A DNA stretch of 64,000 bases from the NCBI RefSeq assembly GCF_902506145.1, contig NZ_LR733520.1, positions 2,442,775 to 2,506,774 of the forward strand, read 5' to 3'. The stretch's first letter is position 1; every line of letters begins with the position of its first letter. The stretch comes from Burkholderia sp. 8Y. Its GTDB lineage: Bacteria; Pseudomonadota; Gammaproteobacteria; Burkholderiales; Burkholderiaceae. Below the pieces are notes generated by a model. The model did not search any database. It had not been told where the DNA came from and worked only from the letters and a program-made list of their open reading frames with translations. Shown in pieces: positions 43,186-52,207 of this stretch. The position numbers and the translations under genes were made by a program.

Positions 43186-44030
43186 CGACGGCGGCGGATT
43201 TACTGCGTGCCTCGCCGCTGCCGATGCTGGAGACGCGCGTGCTGCTCACCCACGTGCTCGGCTGGCGGCGCACGGAGCTGATTACGCGCGATGCCGAAAC
43301 GCTCGATCCCGCCGCCGTCGCGCAGTTCGAGGCGCTCGCGGCGCGGCGCGGCGCGGGCGAGCCGATCGCGCAATTGACCGGCAAGCGCGAGTTTTTCGGC
43401 CTCGATTTCGATGTAACGCCCGACGTGCTGATTCCGCGTCCGGAAACCGAATTGCTCGTCGAAACGGCACTCGAGGCCATCGCCGGGACGCCGAATGCCC
43501 GCGTGCTGGATCTCGGCACCGGAACGGGCGCGATCGCCATCGCGATCGCCCATGCGCGGCCCGATGCGCGTGTCTTCGCCGTGGATCGCTCGTCCGCCGC
43601 GCTCGATGTCGCGCGGCGCAACGCACAGCGGCTGCTCGATTCGGCGCGCGCGGGCGGCGCGCTCGCGTTCATCGAAAGCGACTGGACCGCGAACGTCGAT
43701 GCATCGCTGCGCTTCGATGCGATCGTCAGCAATCCGCCGTATATCGCGTGCGACGATCCTCATCTCGCGCAAGGCGACCTGCGCTTCGAGCCGCGCGGCG
43801 CGCTCACCGACGAGGCCGACGGGCTTTCGGCGATTCGCGTCATCGTCGAGACGGCGCCGCGACTGCTCGCGCACACCGGCGCGCTTTGGATCGAGCACGG
43901 CTACGATCAGGCCGACGCCGTGCGCCGGTTGCTGGCGGCGCGCGGCCTTACCGCCGTGCGTTCGATGCGCGATCTCGCGGGCATCGAACGGATCAGCGGC
44001 GGCTTCGCTGCGGCCTCGCAAGCGGCCTGA
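43182..44030 (+). CDS. prmC: Release factor glutamine methyltransferase
   Basis: 282 aa from GTG 43182, overlapping the prfA stop by 4 bp. N5-glutamine methyltransferase acting on the GGQ of release factors. SAM motif I is VLDLGTGTGAIAIAIAHARPDARVFAVDRS; the catalytic NPPY is in DAIVSNPPYIACDDPHL; the N-terminal helical domain binds the release factor (IAQLTGKREFFGLDFDVTPDVLIPRPETELLVE is the conserved linker). Confidence 0.96.
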   Translation: MTTAADLLRASPLPMLETRVLLTHVLGWRRTELITRDAETLDPAAVAQFEALAARRGAGEPIAQLTGKREFFGLDFDVTPDVLIPRPETELLVETALEAIAGTPNARVLDLGTGTGAIAIAIAHARPDARVFAVDRSSAALDVARRNAQRLLDSARAGGALAFIESDWTANVDASLRFDAIVSNPPYIACDDPHLAQGDLRFEPRGALTDEADGLSAIRVIVETAPRLLAHTGALWIEHGYDQADAVRRLLAARGLTAVRSMRDLAGIERISGGFAAASQAA

Positions 44031-44114
44031 CTGACAGCCCGTGCGGGCGAAATCCGCTATCATTTCTACACTCCGCTTCTTCCGAAACATCCGACATTCA
44101 CGCGCAGGAACGCC

Positions 44115-44426
44115 ATGGAAACGCAAGAACGCATCAAGCAGATCGTCGATCAGAACCCGGTCGTCCTTTTCATGAAAGGCACCGCGCAATTCCCGATGTG
44201 CGGCTTCTCAGGCCGCGCCATTCAGGTGCTGAAGGCGTGCGGCGCCGACCAGATCATGACGGTGAACGTCCTCGAAGACGACGAGATCCGCCAGGGCATC
44301 AAGGAATTCTCCAACTGGCCGACCATTCCCCAGCTTTACGTGAAGGGGGAATTCATCGGTGGTTCGGACATCATGATGGAGATGTATCAGTCCGGCGAAT
44401 TGCAGCAGCTTTTCGCCGCCGCCTGA
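44115..44426 (+). CDS. grxD: Monothiol glutaredoxin, Grx4 family
   Basis: 103 aa, single-domain CGFS glutaredoxin. The active site is CGFS with Cys29, in VVLFMKGTAQFPMCGFSGRA; glutathione-binding segments WPTIPQLYVKGEFIGGSDI are intact. Proteins of this class carry [2Fe-2S] clusters with BolA and glutathione and serve iron-sulfur trafficking. It is followed at 13 bp by ubiX. Confidence 0.95.
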   Translation: METQERIKQIVDQNPVVLFMKGTAQFPMCGFSGRAIQVLKACGADQIMTVNVLEDDEIRQGIKEFSNWPTIPQLYVKGEFIGGSDIMMEMYQSGELQQLFAAA

Positions 44427-44439
44427 CGCCGCATCGCAA

Positions 44440-45039
44440 GTGAGTGCGCCTGCGGCCGTTCAGCGACGGCTGATCGTCGCGATCACCGGGGCAACGGGCG
44501 CCATCTACGGCGTGCGTCTGCTCGAGACGCTGCGCCGGCTGGGCGGCGTCGAGACGCATCTGCTGGTGTCGAGCGCGGGCTGGCTCAACATCCAGCACGA
44601 ACTCGATCTCGACAAAGCCGCCGTCAACGCGCTCGCGGACGTCGTGCATAACGTGCGCGATGTCGGCGCGAGCATCGCCTCCGGTTCCTTCGCGACGGAC
44701 GGCATGATCGTCGCGCCGTGTTCGATGCGTACGCTCGCGAGCATTGCACACGGCCTCTCCGACAACCTCGTCACCCGCGCCGCCGATGTCGTGCTCAAGG
44801 AGCGCCGCCGGCTCGTGCTGCTCGTGCGCGAAACGCCGTTCAATCTCGCGCATCTGCGCAACATGACGGCCGTCACCGAGATGGGCGGCGTCGTCTTTCC
44901 GCCGCTGCCGGCGTTCTATCACAAGCCCGCGACCATCGACGAGATGGTCGATCACACCGTCGCGCGCGTCATCGACATGTTCGACGTGACGCGCCCGATC
45001 GCCGCCGCGTGGCCGGGCATGGGCGGCGCGAGCGACTGA
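44440..45039 (+). CDS. ubiX: Flavin prenyltransferase UbiX
   Basis: 199 aa from GTG 44440. Makes prenylated FMN, the cofactor of UbiD-type decarboxylases in ubiquinone synthesis. Family signatures: VAITGATGAIYGVRLLETL (FMN phosphate site), ASGSFATDGMIVAPCSMRTLASIAHGLSDNLVTRAADVVLKERRRLVLLVRETPFNLAHLRNM. ubiD is not in this window. Confidence 0.95.
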   Translation: MSAPAAVQRRLIVAITGATGAIYGVRLLETLRRLGGVETHLLVSSAGWLNIQHELDLDKAAVNALADVVHNVRDVGASIASGSFATDGMIVAPCSMRTLASIAHGLSDNLVTRAADVVLKERRRLVLLVRETPFNLAHLRNMTAVTEMGGVVFPPLPAFYHKPATIDEMVDHTVARVIDMFDVTRPIAAAWPGMGGASD

Positions 45040-45145
45040 TTGCCAACGGCGCGGACATAATCCGTTGCCTCGGCCGCCGTTTATCTTCGGTTGGGCGCGT
45101 TATACATTCCTGGCATCCCGTTTGAGCCCGTTGGAGCCTGCTGCC

Positions 45146-45931
45146 ATGAACCGACTGCCGACCGTCTTCATTTCCCACGGCGCGCCGACGCTGCCCATCG
45201 ACCCGGCGATGCCGTCCGCCGAATTCGCCGCGCTCGCCGCGACGCTGCCGCGTCCTCGCGCGATCCTCGTGCTGTCCGCGCACTGGGGCACCGCGCAGCC
45301 CGTGGCGAGCATCGCCGCGCGGCCCGATACCATTCACGATTTCTACGGCTTTCCGCCCGCGCTCTACGAAGTGCGCTATCCCGCGCCCGGCGCGCCGGAC
45401 GTCGCCGAGCGCGCCGCCGCCTTGCTCGGCGCTCACGGCATGGCGAGCGCAACGGCGGTCCACGGACTCGACCACGGCGCATGGGTGCCGCTGCTGCTGA
45501 TGTTTCCGGACGCCGACGTGCCGGTCGCGCAACTCTCGATTCAGCCGCGCCTCGACGCCGCGCACCATTTTCGCGTCGGCCGGGCGCTGCGCGATCTGCG
45601 CGATGACGGCGTGATGATCGTCGGTTCGGGGCAAATCACGCACAATCTGCGCATGGCCGATTTCGCCGCGCGGCCCGAGGACGCCGATGCGCGCGTGGCC
45701 GACTTCACCGACTGGTTCGAGTCGCGGCTGGCGGCGCGTGACATCGACGCCCTCCTCGACTACCGCGCCCGCGCGCCGCACGCCGCGCTGATGCATCCGA
45801 CCGACGAGCATCTATTGCCCGTGTTCAGCGCGCTCGGCGCGGCGGCGGACGACTACGACCTGCGCATCCAGGCGCTCGGCACGTTCCAGCGCGCGCTGGC
45901 GATGACCAACTACGTCTTCGAGGACGCCTGA
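45146..45931 (+). CDS. DODA/YgiD-type class III extradiol ring-cleavage dioxygenase
   Basis: 261 aa from ATG 45146, with GGAG upstream. Metal-ligand His residues appear in VFISHGAPTLPIDP, ILVLSAHWGTAQP and VHGLDHGAWVPLLLMFP, the pattern of LigB-superfamily 4,5-DOPA dioxygenase-like proteins such as E. coli YgiD. Physiological substrate in bacteria is often unknown. A bidirectional terminator follows. Confidence 0.9.
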   Translation: MNRLPTVFISHGAPTLPIDPAMPSAEFAALAATLPRPRAILVLSAHWGTAQPVASIAARPDTIHDFYGFPPALYEVRYPAPGAPDVAERAAALLGAHGMASATAVHGLDHGAWVPLLLMFPDADVPVAQLSIQPRLDAAHHFRVGRALRDLRDDGVMIVGSGQITHNLRMADFAARPEDADARVADFTDWFESRLAARDIDALLDYRARAPHAALMHPTDEHLLPVFSALGAAADDYDLRIQALGTFQRALAMTNYVFEDA

Positions 45932-45945
45932 GCCGCTTCAGAACG

Positions 45946-45986
45946 ACGAAGCCCGCCTGAACTCAATGTTCGGCGGGCTTCGTTTG
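45946..45986. terminator. Bidirectional terminator between dioxygenase and APC permease genes
   Basis: Perfect 12-bp stem ACGAAGCCCGCC (45946-45957) and GGCGGGCTTCGT (45972-45983) with a 14-base loop. It lies between the convergent stops. Confidence 0.85.
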
Positions 45987-46003
45987 ACAGCTCTTAGCGC
46001 GCT

Positions 46004-47596
46004 TTATGCGCCGATTTCGTGCAGGATGTCGTCGCGGCTTTCGCGTTCGTCCAGATAGTCGGAGCGATAACCCGTGTGCACGCCCCAGTAGTAGTACAGC
46101 AGCGACACGACGGCTACCACGGCCATGTCCCAGCCATACGGCAACAGGCCGCTGCCGCCGAACTGCTTGCTGCCGATGAGCGACAACACCGCCATCGACG
46201 GCAGATAGCCGATCAGCCACCACGCCGCCTTGAGGTCACGACCCCAGCCGGCGAAACCCGTCTTGCTCTGGAAGTAGAAGTAGACGGGCAACGCAACCAC
46301 CATCAGCAGAATGATGTGACCCGTCAGCGGCCACTTCGCCCAGTACAGCACGAGCGACGCGCACACGAAGGCGAACGGCGCGATCACGCCCATCATCGGC
46401 AACTTGAGCGGACGGTCGAGATCCGGCGCGGACCGGCGCAGCGCCATCAAGCTGATCGGGCCGGTCAGATACGAAATGACCGTCGCCACCGAAATGACCG
46501 CCGCGAGCGTGCCCCAGCCGCGGAAAAAGAACATGAAGATGAACGCGACGATCAGGTTGAACCACATTGCCTGACGCGGCACGCCGTAAAACGGATGCAC
46601 ATTGCCGAACATCTTCGGCATCGTGTTGTTGCGCTCCATCGCGTAGATCATGCGCGTGGTCGTCGCCATGTACGTCGTGCCGGTGCCGCTCGGGCTCACG
46701 AACGCGTCGATGTAAAGCAGCACGGCGAGCCAGTTCAGGTTCAGCGCGATCGCCAGTTCCGCGAACGGCGACGCGAAGTGGAAGTGCTTCCAGCCCTGCA
46801 TCACGTCGCTCGGATTCACCGCGCCGATGTACGCAATCTGAAGCAGCACATAGATCACGAGCGCGATCAGGATGGACCCGACCACCGCGAACGGCACGCT
46901 GCGCGCGGGATTGCGCGCTTCCCCGGCCAGATTCACCGGGCTCTGGAAACCGTTGAAGCTGAACACGATGCCGCTCGTCGCGACCGCCGTCAGCACGGCA
47001 GGCCAGCCATACGGCGCGAAGCTCGACGCCGTGCCGAAGTTCTCGGCGTGAAAGCCCGTGAAGATGAGTCCGGCAATGGTCGCGCCCGGAATCAGGAACT
47101 TGAAGATGGTGATGGCCGTGTTTGCCCGCGCAAACACCTTCACGCCCCAGTAATTCAGCATGAAGTAGATGATGACGAGCAGCGCGGACAGCGCGAGTCC
47201 GCTCGTGGTGAGCGTCTCGTTGACGAAAAGCGCGTGCGCCCAGCCATAGGGCCACGTGCTCATGTACTGAATGGAGGCTTCCGCCTCGATCGGGATCACC
47301 GAGACAATGGCGATCCAATTGGCCCACGCCGCGATGAAGCCGACGAGCGCGCCGTGCGAGTAGCGCGCGTAGCGCACCATGCCGCCGGATTCGGGGAACA
47401 TGGCGCCGAGCTCCGCGTACGTCAACGCGATGGCCAGAATGACGACCGCGCCGATCACCCATGCGCAGATGGCGGCCGGCCCGGCAATCTGCGACGCTTT
47501 CCACGCGCCGAACAGCCATCCCGAACCGATGATGGATCCCAGGCCGGTCAGCATCAGCGCCAACGGCCCGATATTTCTTTGTATCGAACTCTTCAC
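46004..47596 (-). CDS. APC-family amino acid permease
   Basis: 530 aa with about 12-14 membrane segments. GTG start at 47596 (MKSSIQRNIGPLALMLTGLGSIIGSGWLFGAWKASQIAGPA) has GGAG at a good distance; an upstream GTG at 47623 is possible. The helix 1 signature GLGSIIGSGWLFG is the APC substrate-binding loop, and AELGAMFPESGGMVRYARYSHG matches helix 3. Its length and GFQSPVNLAGEARNPARSVP resemble the AspC/Glu-type or general amino acid transporters. Substrate not determinable. Confidence 0.88.
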   Translation of the reverse strand: MKSSIQRNIGPLALMLTGLGSIIGSGWLFGAWKASQIAGPAAICAWVIGAVVILAIALTYAELGAMFPESGGMVRYARYSHGALVGFIAAWANWIAIVSVIPIEAEASIQYMSTWPYGWAHALFVNETLTTSGLALSALLVIIYFMLNYWGVKVFARANTAITIFKFLIPGATIAGLIFTGFHAENFGTASSFAPYGWPAVLTAVATSGIVFSFNGFQSPVNLAGEARNPARSVPFAVVGSILIALVIYVLLQIAYIGAVNPSDVMQGWKHFHFASPFAELAIALNLNWLAVLLYIDAFVSPSGTGTTYMATTTRMIYAMERNNTMPKMFGNVHPFYGVPRQAMWFNLIVAFIFMFFFRGWGTLAAVISVATVISYLTGPISLMALRRSAPDLDRPLKLPMMGVIAPFAFVCASLVLYWAKWPLTGHIILLMVVALPVYFYFQSKTGFAGWGRDLKAAWWLIGYLPSMAVLSLIGSKQFGGSGLLPYGWDMAVVAVVSLLYYYWGVHTGYRSDYLDERESRDDILHEIGA

Positions 47597-47873
47597 GATC
47601 TTCTCCAATGTCTCGCGTCGCACGCGAGTCGAACACGGCTAGCGGCCGCATTCGCCGGGGTACCGGTAGAAACTGCCGGCGACACGGCGACGCTGGTGCA
47701 ACCCCTCTAAACGAGGCGCGTAGTTTAACGGTTGCACCTTTCGAATGCAGCCCGTCGCGCGAATTTACGCATTTTTTGGCCGGGCGTCGCGACGTGGAGG
47801 CAGTGGAGAAACGAACAAGACAAAGGTACCGGAGCGCGTCTCAAAAAATCCCTTCAGACTGGTCGGATATTAT

Positions 47874-47902
47874 TTGACCGCGAAATGGTTTCGCCGTATA
47901 AA
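47874..47902 (+). promoter_or_regulatory. Sigma-70 promoter of the cold-shock gene
   Basis: TTGACC at 47874-47879, a 17-bp spacer, and TATAAA at 47897-47902. The predicted start near 47909 leaves a 5' leader of about 140 nt before the cold-shock ATG. Confidence 0.75.
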
Positions 47903-48048
47903 CCTTCTTGCAGGATTTCAAGTGGCGAGTGAAGTGGTTCTTTCGTAGTTCGCCATTACGGTACTCCGGTTGGTCCCATTGCCCCTTCCTTGATTTTCAT
48001 GCACCCCTGGCTTCGGCCTTAATCATCAAATTTTTTGGAATAAGTAAT

Positions 48049-48252
48049 ATGGAAACCGGTACCGTCAAGTGGTTCAATGACGCAAAGGGCTTTGGCTTCA
48101 TCACCCCGGATGGCGGCGGCGAAGACCTGTTCGCGCACTTCTCGGAAATCCGCATCGAAGGCTTCAAGACGCTTCAGGAAAACCAGAAGGTCAGCTACGA
48201 AGTCAAGACGGGCCCGAAGGGCAAGCAAGCTGCAAACATCAAGCCGGTCTAA
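48049..48252 (+). CDS. Cold-shock protein (CspA family)
   Basis: 67 aa, single cold-shock domain. RNP1 is KGFGFI and RNP2 is DLFAHF, in METGTVKWFNDAKGFGFITP and GGEDLFAHFSEI; the rest is intact. Binds single-stranded RNA and DNA. Start at ATG 48049 is fixed by the family N-terminus. The long leader from the promoter at 47874 suggests post-transcriptional control as in cspA; a strong terminator follows. Confidence 0.95.
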   Translation: METGTVKWFNDAKGFGFITPDGGGEDLFAHFSEIRIEGFKTLQENQKVSYEVKTGPKGKQAANIKPV

Positions 48253-48269
48253 GACCCGCCTGATCGAAA

Positions 48270-48294
48270 AAAACCCCGCATTCGCGGGGTTTTT
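48270..48294 (+). terminator. Intrinsic terminator after the cold-shock gene
   Basis: AAAACCCCGC (48270-48279), loop ATTC, GCGGGGTTTT (48284-48293): a perfect 10-bp stem with a T run, also usable on the other strand for the Hsp70-like gene. Confidence 0.9.
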
Positions 48295-48326
48295 GCTTTG
48301 GGCGCTCGAAAACGTCAGGGGATACG

Positions 48327-49577
48327 TCAGCCGAACACGCGCTGCGCGTAGATGCCCAGACCGGTCGCCACGCTCGCCAGGCGGTCGCCGAACACGGCTT
48401 GCGCGCCCGGGAACGCGGCGGCGAGCGCGTCCGAGAGAAAACGCAGGCCGGTCGTGCCGCCGGTGAAATAGACCGCGCCGACATCCGCCGCGCTCACGCC
48501 CGCGCGCTTCACCGTCTCCAGCGCGGCGTCCACGATGCGCCGCGTTTCGTCCTTTCCGGCGTCGATCAACTCCTGCTCGCCGAACGGCACGCGCAGCGCC
48601 TCCTCGATTTCCTCCATGTCGATCTCGGTCGCGCCGCCCGCCGACACGTCGATCTTCGCTTCTTCCGCGTGCGCGGTGAGCGCGTGGCCGAGCCGGCGAT
48701 CCACCACGCGCATCAGCCGGTCGTGATGACGCGGATCGACATACAGATGACGCATCAGCTGCAACTCGCCCACGCGCTTCGGCGTGTAGACGGTGTTGAT
48801 GAGGTGCCACGTCGCGAGGTCGAAGTAGACGCGGTTCGGCACTTCGCGGCCCTGCGGATCGAGCGCCTGATAGCCGAGTTGCCGGAGGATGGTCGCGAGC
48901 TCGACGCGCCGGTCGAAGTCCGTGCCGGCCACGTGTACGCCGTGATGCGCGAGCACATCGCTTTTGCGGTCCAGATGACGCGCCCGGTCCGGTCCCACGC
49001 GCACGAGCGAGAAGTCGGAGGTGCCGCCGCCGATATCCGCCACGAGCACCAGTCCCTCTTGCGTGAGGCGCGCTTCGTAGTCGAACGCCGCGGCGATCGG
49101 CTCGAACTGGAAATGAATCTCCCGGAAACCGACCGCGTGCGCGCACGCTTCGAGCTGCTGCTGCGCCATGCGGTCGGCGCGCGGATCGTCGTCGACGAAG
49201 AAAACGGGGCGGCCCAGCACGGCGCGCGTCAGCGGCTCGGATGCCACCGCCTGCGCCTTCTGCTTCAGATGTTGCAGGAAGAGCGTGATGACGTCCGTGT
49301 ATTTGATCGCGGAGCCGTCGCCGAGATCGGTGACGTTGTCCGCGAGCGGCGAACCGAGAATGCTTTTCATCGAGCGCATCAGACGCCCGTCGAAGCCGTC
49401 GATGTACGCTTCGAGCGCCGCGCGGCCGTATGACTGCTGGTTCTCGTCGGTGTTGAAGAAGACGGCGGTCGGCAGTGTGGTCGCGTCGCCCTCGACGGGC
49501 GCGAGCCGCATGCGCAGGCCATCGGGCAGGGCGACGGCGGAGTTCGACGTGCCGAAATCGATCGCGCAGTAGGTCAT
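48327..49577 (-). CDS. Hsp70-family protein, YegD-like
   Basis: 416 aa from ATG 49577 (MTYCAIDFGTSNSAVALPDG). Actin-like ATPase fold: phosphate 1 DFGTSNS, connect and phosphate 2 GLVLVADIGGGTSDFSLVRVG, adenosine motif GAVYFTGGTTGLRFLSDAL. It has only a short C-terminal remnant, so it lacks the substrate-binding domain of DnaK, as in E. coli YegD. Client or partner unknown. Starts are divergent from the MFS gene at 49765. Confidence 0.88.
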   Translation of the reverse strand: MTYCAIDFGTSNSAVALPDGLRMRLAPVEGDATTLPTAVFFNTDENQQSYGRAALEAYIDGFDGRLMRSMKSILGSPLADNVTDLGDGSAIKYTDVITLFLQHLKQKAQAVASEPLTRAVLGRPVFFVDDDPRADRMAQQQLEACAHAVGFREIHFQFEPIAAAFDYEARLTQEGLVLVADIGGGTSDFSLVRVGPDRARHLDRKSDVLAHHGVHVAGTDFDRRVELATILRQLGYQALDPQGREVPNRVYFDLATWHLINTVYTPKRVGELQLMRHLYVDPRHHDRLMRVVDRRLGHALTAHAEEAKIDVSAGGATEIDMEEIEEALRVPFGEQELIDAGKDETRRIVDAALETVKRAGVSAADVGAVYFTGGTTGLRFLSDALAAAFPGAQAVFGDRLASVATGLGIYAQRVFG

Positions 49578-49764
49578 GGGATTCGCGGCGGCGTTACGAA
49601 GCAACGCCGCGTATCAAAAAAACGTGGACGGCGTTTGTACCACGGAGACGCGCGGATCATCAATCGTTTGCACGCTAAATCTCGCCTACCGAGTTGATAA
49701 GGAAAAAGCGGAATGCAGCTTGCTCCCGGCTCTGCGTCGCTTCAACCGCCGACGGCCGGACCTC

Positions 49765-51252
49765 ATGGACCCCACCACCGCACCCGAAGACACCCGCTCG
49801 GCAGCCACTTCGGGCGAGCGATCCGGCATCATCGAGACCGATCTTCCGGGGCGCCTCGATCGTCTGCCGTGGGGCCGCTTTCATACGCTGATCGTCTTCG
49901 CGCTCGGCATTACGTGGCTGCTCGACGGTCTGGAAGTCACGCTGGCGGGCGCGGTCGCGAGCGCGCTCAAATCCAGCCCGGTGTTGCGCTTCTCGAACGC
50001 CGACGTCGGCTTCGGCGGCAGCGCGTATATCGCGGGCGCGGTGCTCGGCGCGCTCGGCTTCGGCTGGCTCACTGACCGTCTCGGACGGCGCAAGCTCTTC
50101 TTCATCACGCTGTTTCTCTACGTCGCCGCGACCGCCGCGACGGCGTTTTCGTGGAATCTCGCCTCGTTCGTGCTGTTTCGCTTCCTCACGGGCGCGGGCA
50201 TCGGCGGCGAATACACGGCCATCAATTCGACGATTCAGGAGTTCACGCCCGCCCGGTTGCGCGGCTGGACCGACCTCGCGATCAACGGCACGTTCTGGGT
50301 CGGCGCGGGCATCGGCGCGGCGGGGTCGCTGGTGCTCCTCGATCCCGGCATGCTGCCGCCGGACTGGGGATGGCGCGGCTGCTTTCTGATCGGCGCGGCG
50401 CTCGGCCTCACGATTCTCTTCATGCGGATGTGGGTGCCGGAAAGCCCGCGCTGGCTCATCACGCACAACCGCGAGGACGAAGCGCGGCGGGTGGTCGAAG
50501 AGATCGAAGCGCATTTCCGCGAGCACGGCGTGACCGTGCCGAATACGCCGGTCAAGCCGCTGCGCTTGCACGCCCGCGAACACACGCCGCTGCGCGAAGT
50601 CGCCGATACGCTCTTCAAGGTGCATCGGCGGCGCTCGCTCGTCGGGCTGACGCTGATGACCGCCCAGGCGTTCTTCTACAACGCGATCTTTTTCACGTAC
50701 GCGCTCGTCTTGACGGACTTCTATCACGTGCCGGGCGATCGCATCGGCTGGTACGTGCTGCCGTTCGCCGCCGGCAATTTTCTCGGTCCCGTGCTGCTCG
50801 GCAAGCTGTTCGACGTGCTCGGCCGCCGCCGGATGATCGCGTTCACGTACGCGATGTCCGGTGTGCTGCTCACCATCAGCGGCTGGATGTTCACTCAAGG
50901 CATGCTCACCGTGACGACGCAGACCATCGCGTGGATGATCATTTTCTTTTTCGCGTCGGCTGCGGCGAGTTCGGCGTATCTGACGGTCAGCGAGACCTTT
51001 CCGCTTGAAATTCGGGCGCTGGCGATCGCCGTGTTCTACGCGTTCGGCACGGCGCTGGGCGGAATCATCGGGCCCGCGCTTTTCGGGCACTTGATCGATA
51101 CGCACGAGCGCGGCGCGGTGTTCATCGGCTATCTGATCGGCTCGGCGCTGATGATCGCAGCGGCGGTGGTCGCGGGCATCTGGGGAGTCGCGGCAGAGCG
51201 CAAGTCGCTGGAGGACGTGGCCCGGCCGCTTTCCGCCGCCGACCCTCATTGA
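49765..51252 (+). CDS. MFS transporter (sugar/aromatic-acid porter type)
   Basis: 495 aa with about 12 membrane helices. From ATG 49765 the N-terminus is hydrophilic, then FHTLIVFALGITWLLDGLEVTLAG. Family motifs: GWLTDRLGRRKLFFITLFLY (helix 2-3 loop), FRFLTGAGIGGEYTAINSTIQEF (helix 4-5), GKLFDVLGRRRMIAFTYAM (helix 8-9). GLEVTL and GGEYTAINS resemble the metabolite:H+ symporter/AAHS and SP groups. Substrate unknown. Confidence 0.86.
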   Translation: MDPTTAPEDTRSAATSGERSGIIETDLPGRLDRLPWGRFHTLIVFALGITWLLDGLEVTLAGAVASALKSSPVLRFSNADVGFGGSAYIAGAVLGALGFGWLTDRLGRRKLFFITLFLYVAATAATAFSWNLASFVLFRFLTGAGIGGEYTAINSTIQEFTPARLRGWTDLAINGTFWVGAGIGAAGSLVLLDPGMLPPDWGWRGCFLIGAALGLTILFMRMWVPESPRWLITHNREDEARRVVEEIEAHFREHGVTVPNTPVKPLRLHAREHTPLREVADTLFKVHRRRSLVGLTLMTAQAFFYNAIFFTYALVLTDFYHVPGDRIGWYVLPFAAGNFLGPVLLGKLFDVLGRRRMIAFTYAMSGVLLTISGWMFTQGMLTVTTQTIAWMIIFFFASAAASSAYLTVSETFPLEIRALAIAVFYAFGTALGGIIGPALFGHLIDTHERGAVFIGYLIGSALMIAAAVVAGIWGVAAERKSLEDVARPLSAADPH

Positions 51253-51257
51253 CTCCG

Positions 51258-51400
51258 CGCGCTCAGCCGAACGCCTTGCCCGCGCGCCTTCGAACGCCGT
51301 TTCGCCGAGCGGCGCGCGGCGCGGTTTCCCGTTCGCGCGGCGTTTAGTTGAAGAAACTGGCGTCGCCAGGATGCCCCACGCTCACAGACGCCGCTACTTC
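51258..51400 (-). repeat. Tandem copy 3 of the nitroreductase 3' end
   Basis: Begins GCGCGCTCAGCCGAACGCC, as does the gene's own 3' end at 51536, and holds degenerate versions of the same segments (CCTTCGAACGCCGT, GGCGCGGTTTCCCGTTCGCG). The landmark CGAACGCCTTGCC starts at 51268, 135 bp from copy 2. More diverged than copy 2. Confidence 0.75.
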
Positions 51401-51532
51401 GCCGAACGCCTTGCCGGGCGCGCCTTCGAACGCCGTCTCGCCCAGCGGCCGGCGCGTGGGCGGCGCGGTTTCGCGTTCGCGCAGGGTCTCGTCGAACAGA
51501 CTGGCGTCGCCGTGATGCCCGACCGAAATCAT
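51344..51532 (-). pseudogene. Detached duplicate of the nitroreductase C-terminus (62 codons)
   Basis: An open frame from ATG 51532 to a stop at 51344 encodes MISVGHHGDASLFDETLRER and on to GETAFEGAPGKAFG, nearly identical to the last 44 residues of the nitroreductase. It then runs into the next copy as EVAASVSVGHPGDASFFN. It has no N-terminal domain, so it is probably not functional. It arose by tandem duplication of the gene's 3' end. Confidence 0.75.
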
Positions 51533-51535
51533 CGC
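51401..51535 (-). repeat. Tandem copy 2 of the nitroreductase 3' end
   Basis: Landmark CGAACGCCTTGCC starts at 51403; the unit matches 51540-51680 with few changes (GCCCAGCGGCCGGCGCGT, GGTTTCGCGTTCGCGCAG, ACTGGCGTCGCCGTGATGCC). At the position of the gene's stop codon the copy reads on (GGC GAA instead of GGC TGA). Confidence 0.85.
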
Positions 51536-51539
51536 GCGC

Positions 51540-52136
51540 TCAGCCGAACGCCTTGCCCCACGCGCCTTCGAACGCCGTCTCGCCCAGTGGCCGGCGCGTG
51601 CGCGGCGCGGTTTCGCGTTCGCGCAGCGTTTCGTCGAGCAGACTGGCGTCGCCGTGATGCCCGACTGAGATCATCGCGATGATCTGTACGTCTTCCGGGA
51701 CCGAAAACGCCGTCCGGAAGGCGTCGCGGTCGAAGCCGCCCATCTGATGCGCCGCCAGGTCGAGCGCGTGCGCCTGAAGCACGAGCGCCATCGCCGCCGC
51801 GCCGGTGTCGTAGACGGCCGCCTGATTCGGCTCGCCCTTTGGCGTCAACGTCGACGCGGTCACGCAGATCAGCAACGGAACGTTCGCGTTCCACTTCTGA
51901 TTGAACGGCACGAGCGTGTCGAACGCGCGCTGAAACGCCGCTTCATCGCGATGACGGTCGAACACGACGAATCGCCACGGCTGCAGATTGCTCGACGACG
52001 GCGCCCAGCGGGCCGCTTCCAGCAACCGATGCAACTGCGCGCGGTCGACCGGCTGATCCGCATACGCACGCGGGCTCCAGCGGCCGGCGAGCAGATCGTG
52101 AATGTCGACATCGGTCGGTGCGGGTTTTGCACTCAT
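51540..52136 (-). CDS. Nitroreductase-family protein
   Basis: 198 aa FMN-dependent oxidoreductase. N-terminal FMN site: AGRWSPRAYADQPVDRAQLHRLLEAARWAPSSSNLQPWRFVV (Arg-Ser-x-Arg-type phosphate binding and SxxNxQPW). C-terminal AMISVGHHGDASLLDETLRERETAPRTRRPLGETAFEGAWGKAFG. Likely substrate class: nitroaromatics, quinones or similar. Its last about 140 bp are repeated twice downstream in tandem. Confidence 0.9.
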   Translation of the reverse strand: MSAKPAPTDVDIHDLLAGRWSPRAYADQPVDRAQLHRLLEAARWAPSSSNLQPWRFVVFDRHRDEAAFQRAFDTLVPFNQKWNANVPLLICVTASTLTPKGEPNQAAVYDTGAAAMALVLQAHALDLAAHQMGGFDRDAFRTAFSVPEDVQIIAMISVGHHGDASLLDETLRERETAPRTRRPLGETAFEGAWGKAFG

Positions 52137-52207
52137 GGCGTGAGTCCTTGTTTCGTTGAGATGGAAACGGCGCGCGCCGTTTATCCAAGCATAAACAAGG
52201 ACGCCGC

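Noticed and set aside
46019..47710. Plus-strand open frame of 563 codons opposite the APC permease gene
   Set aside because: Antisense to a clear membrane transporter; His/Arg-rich, no helices.
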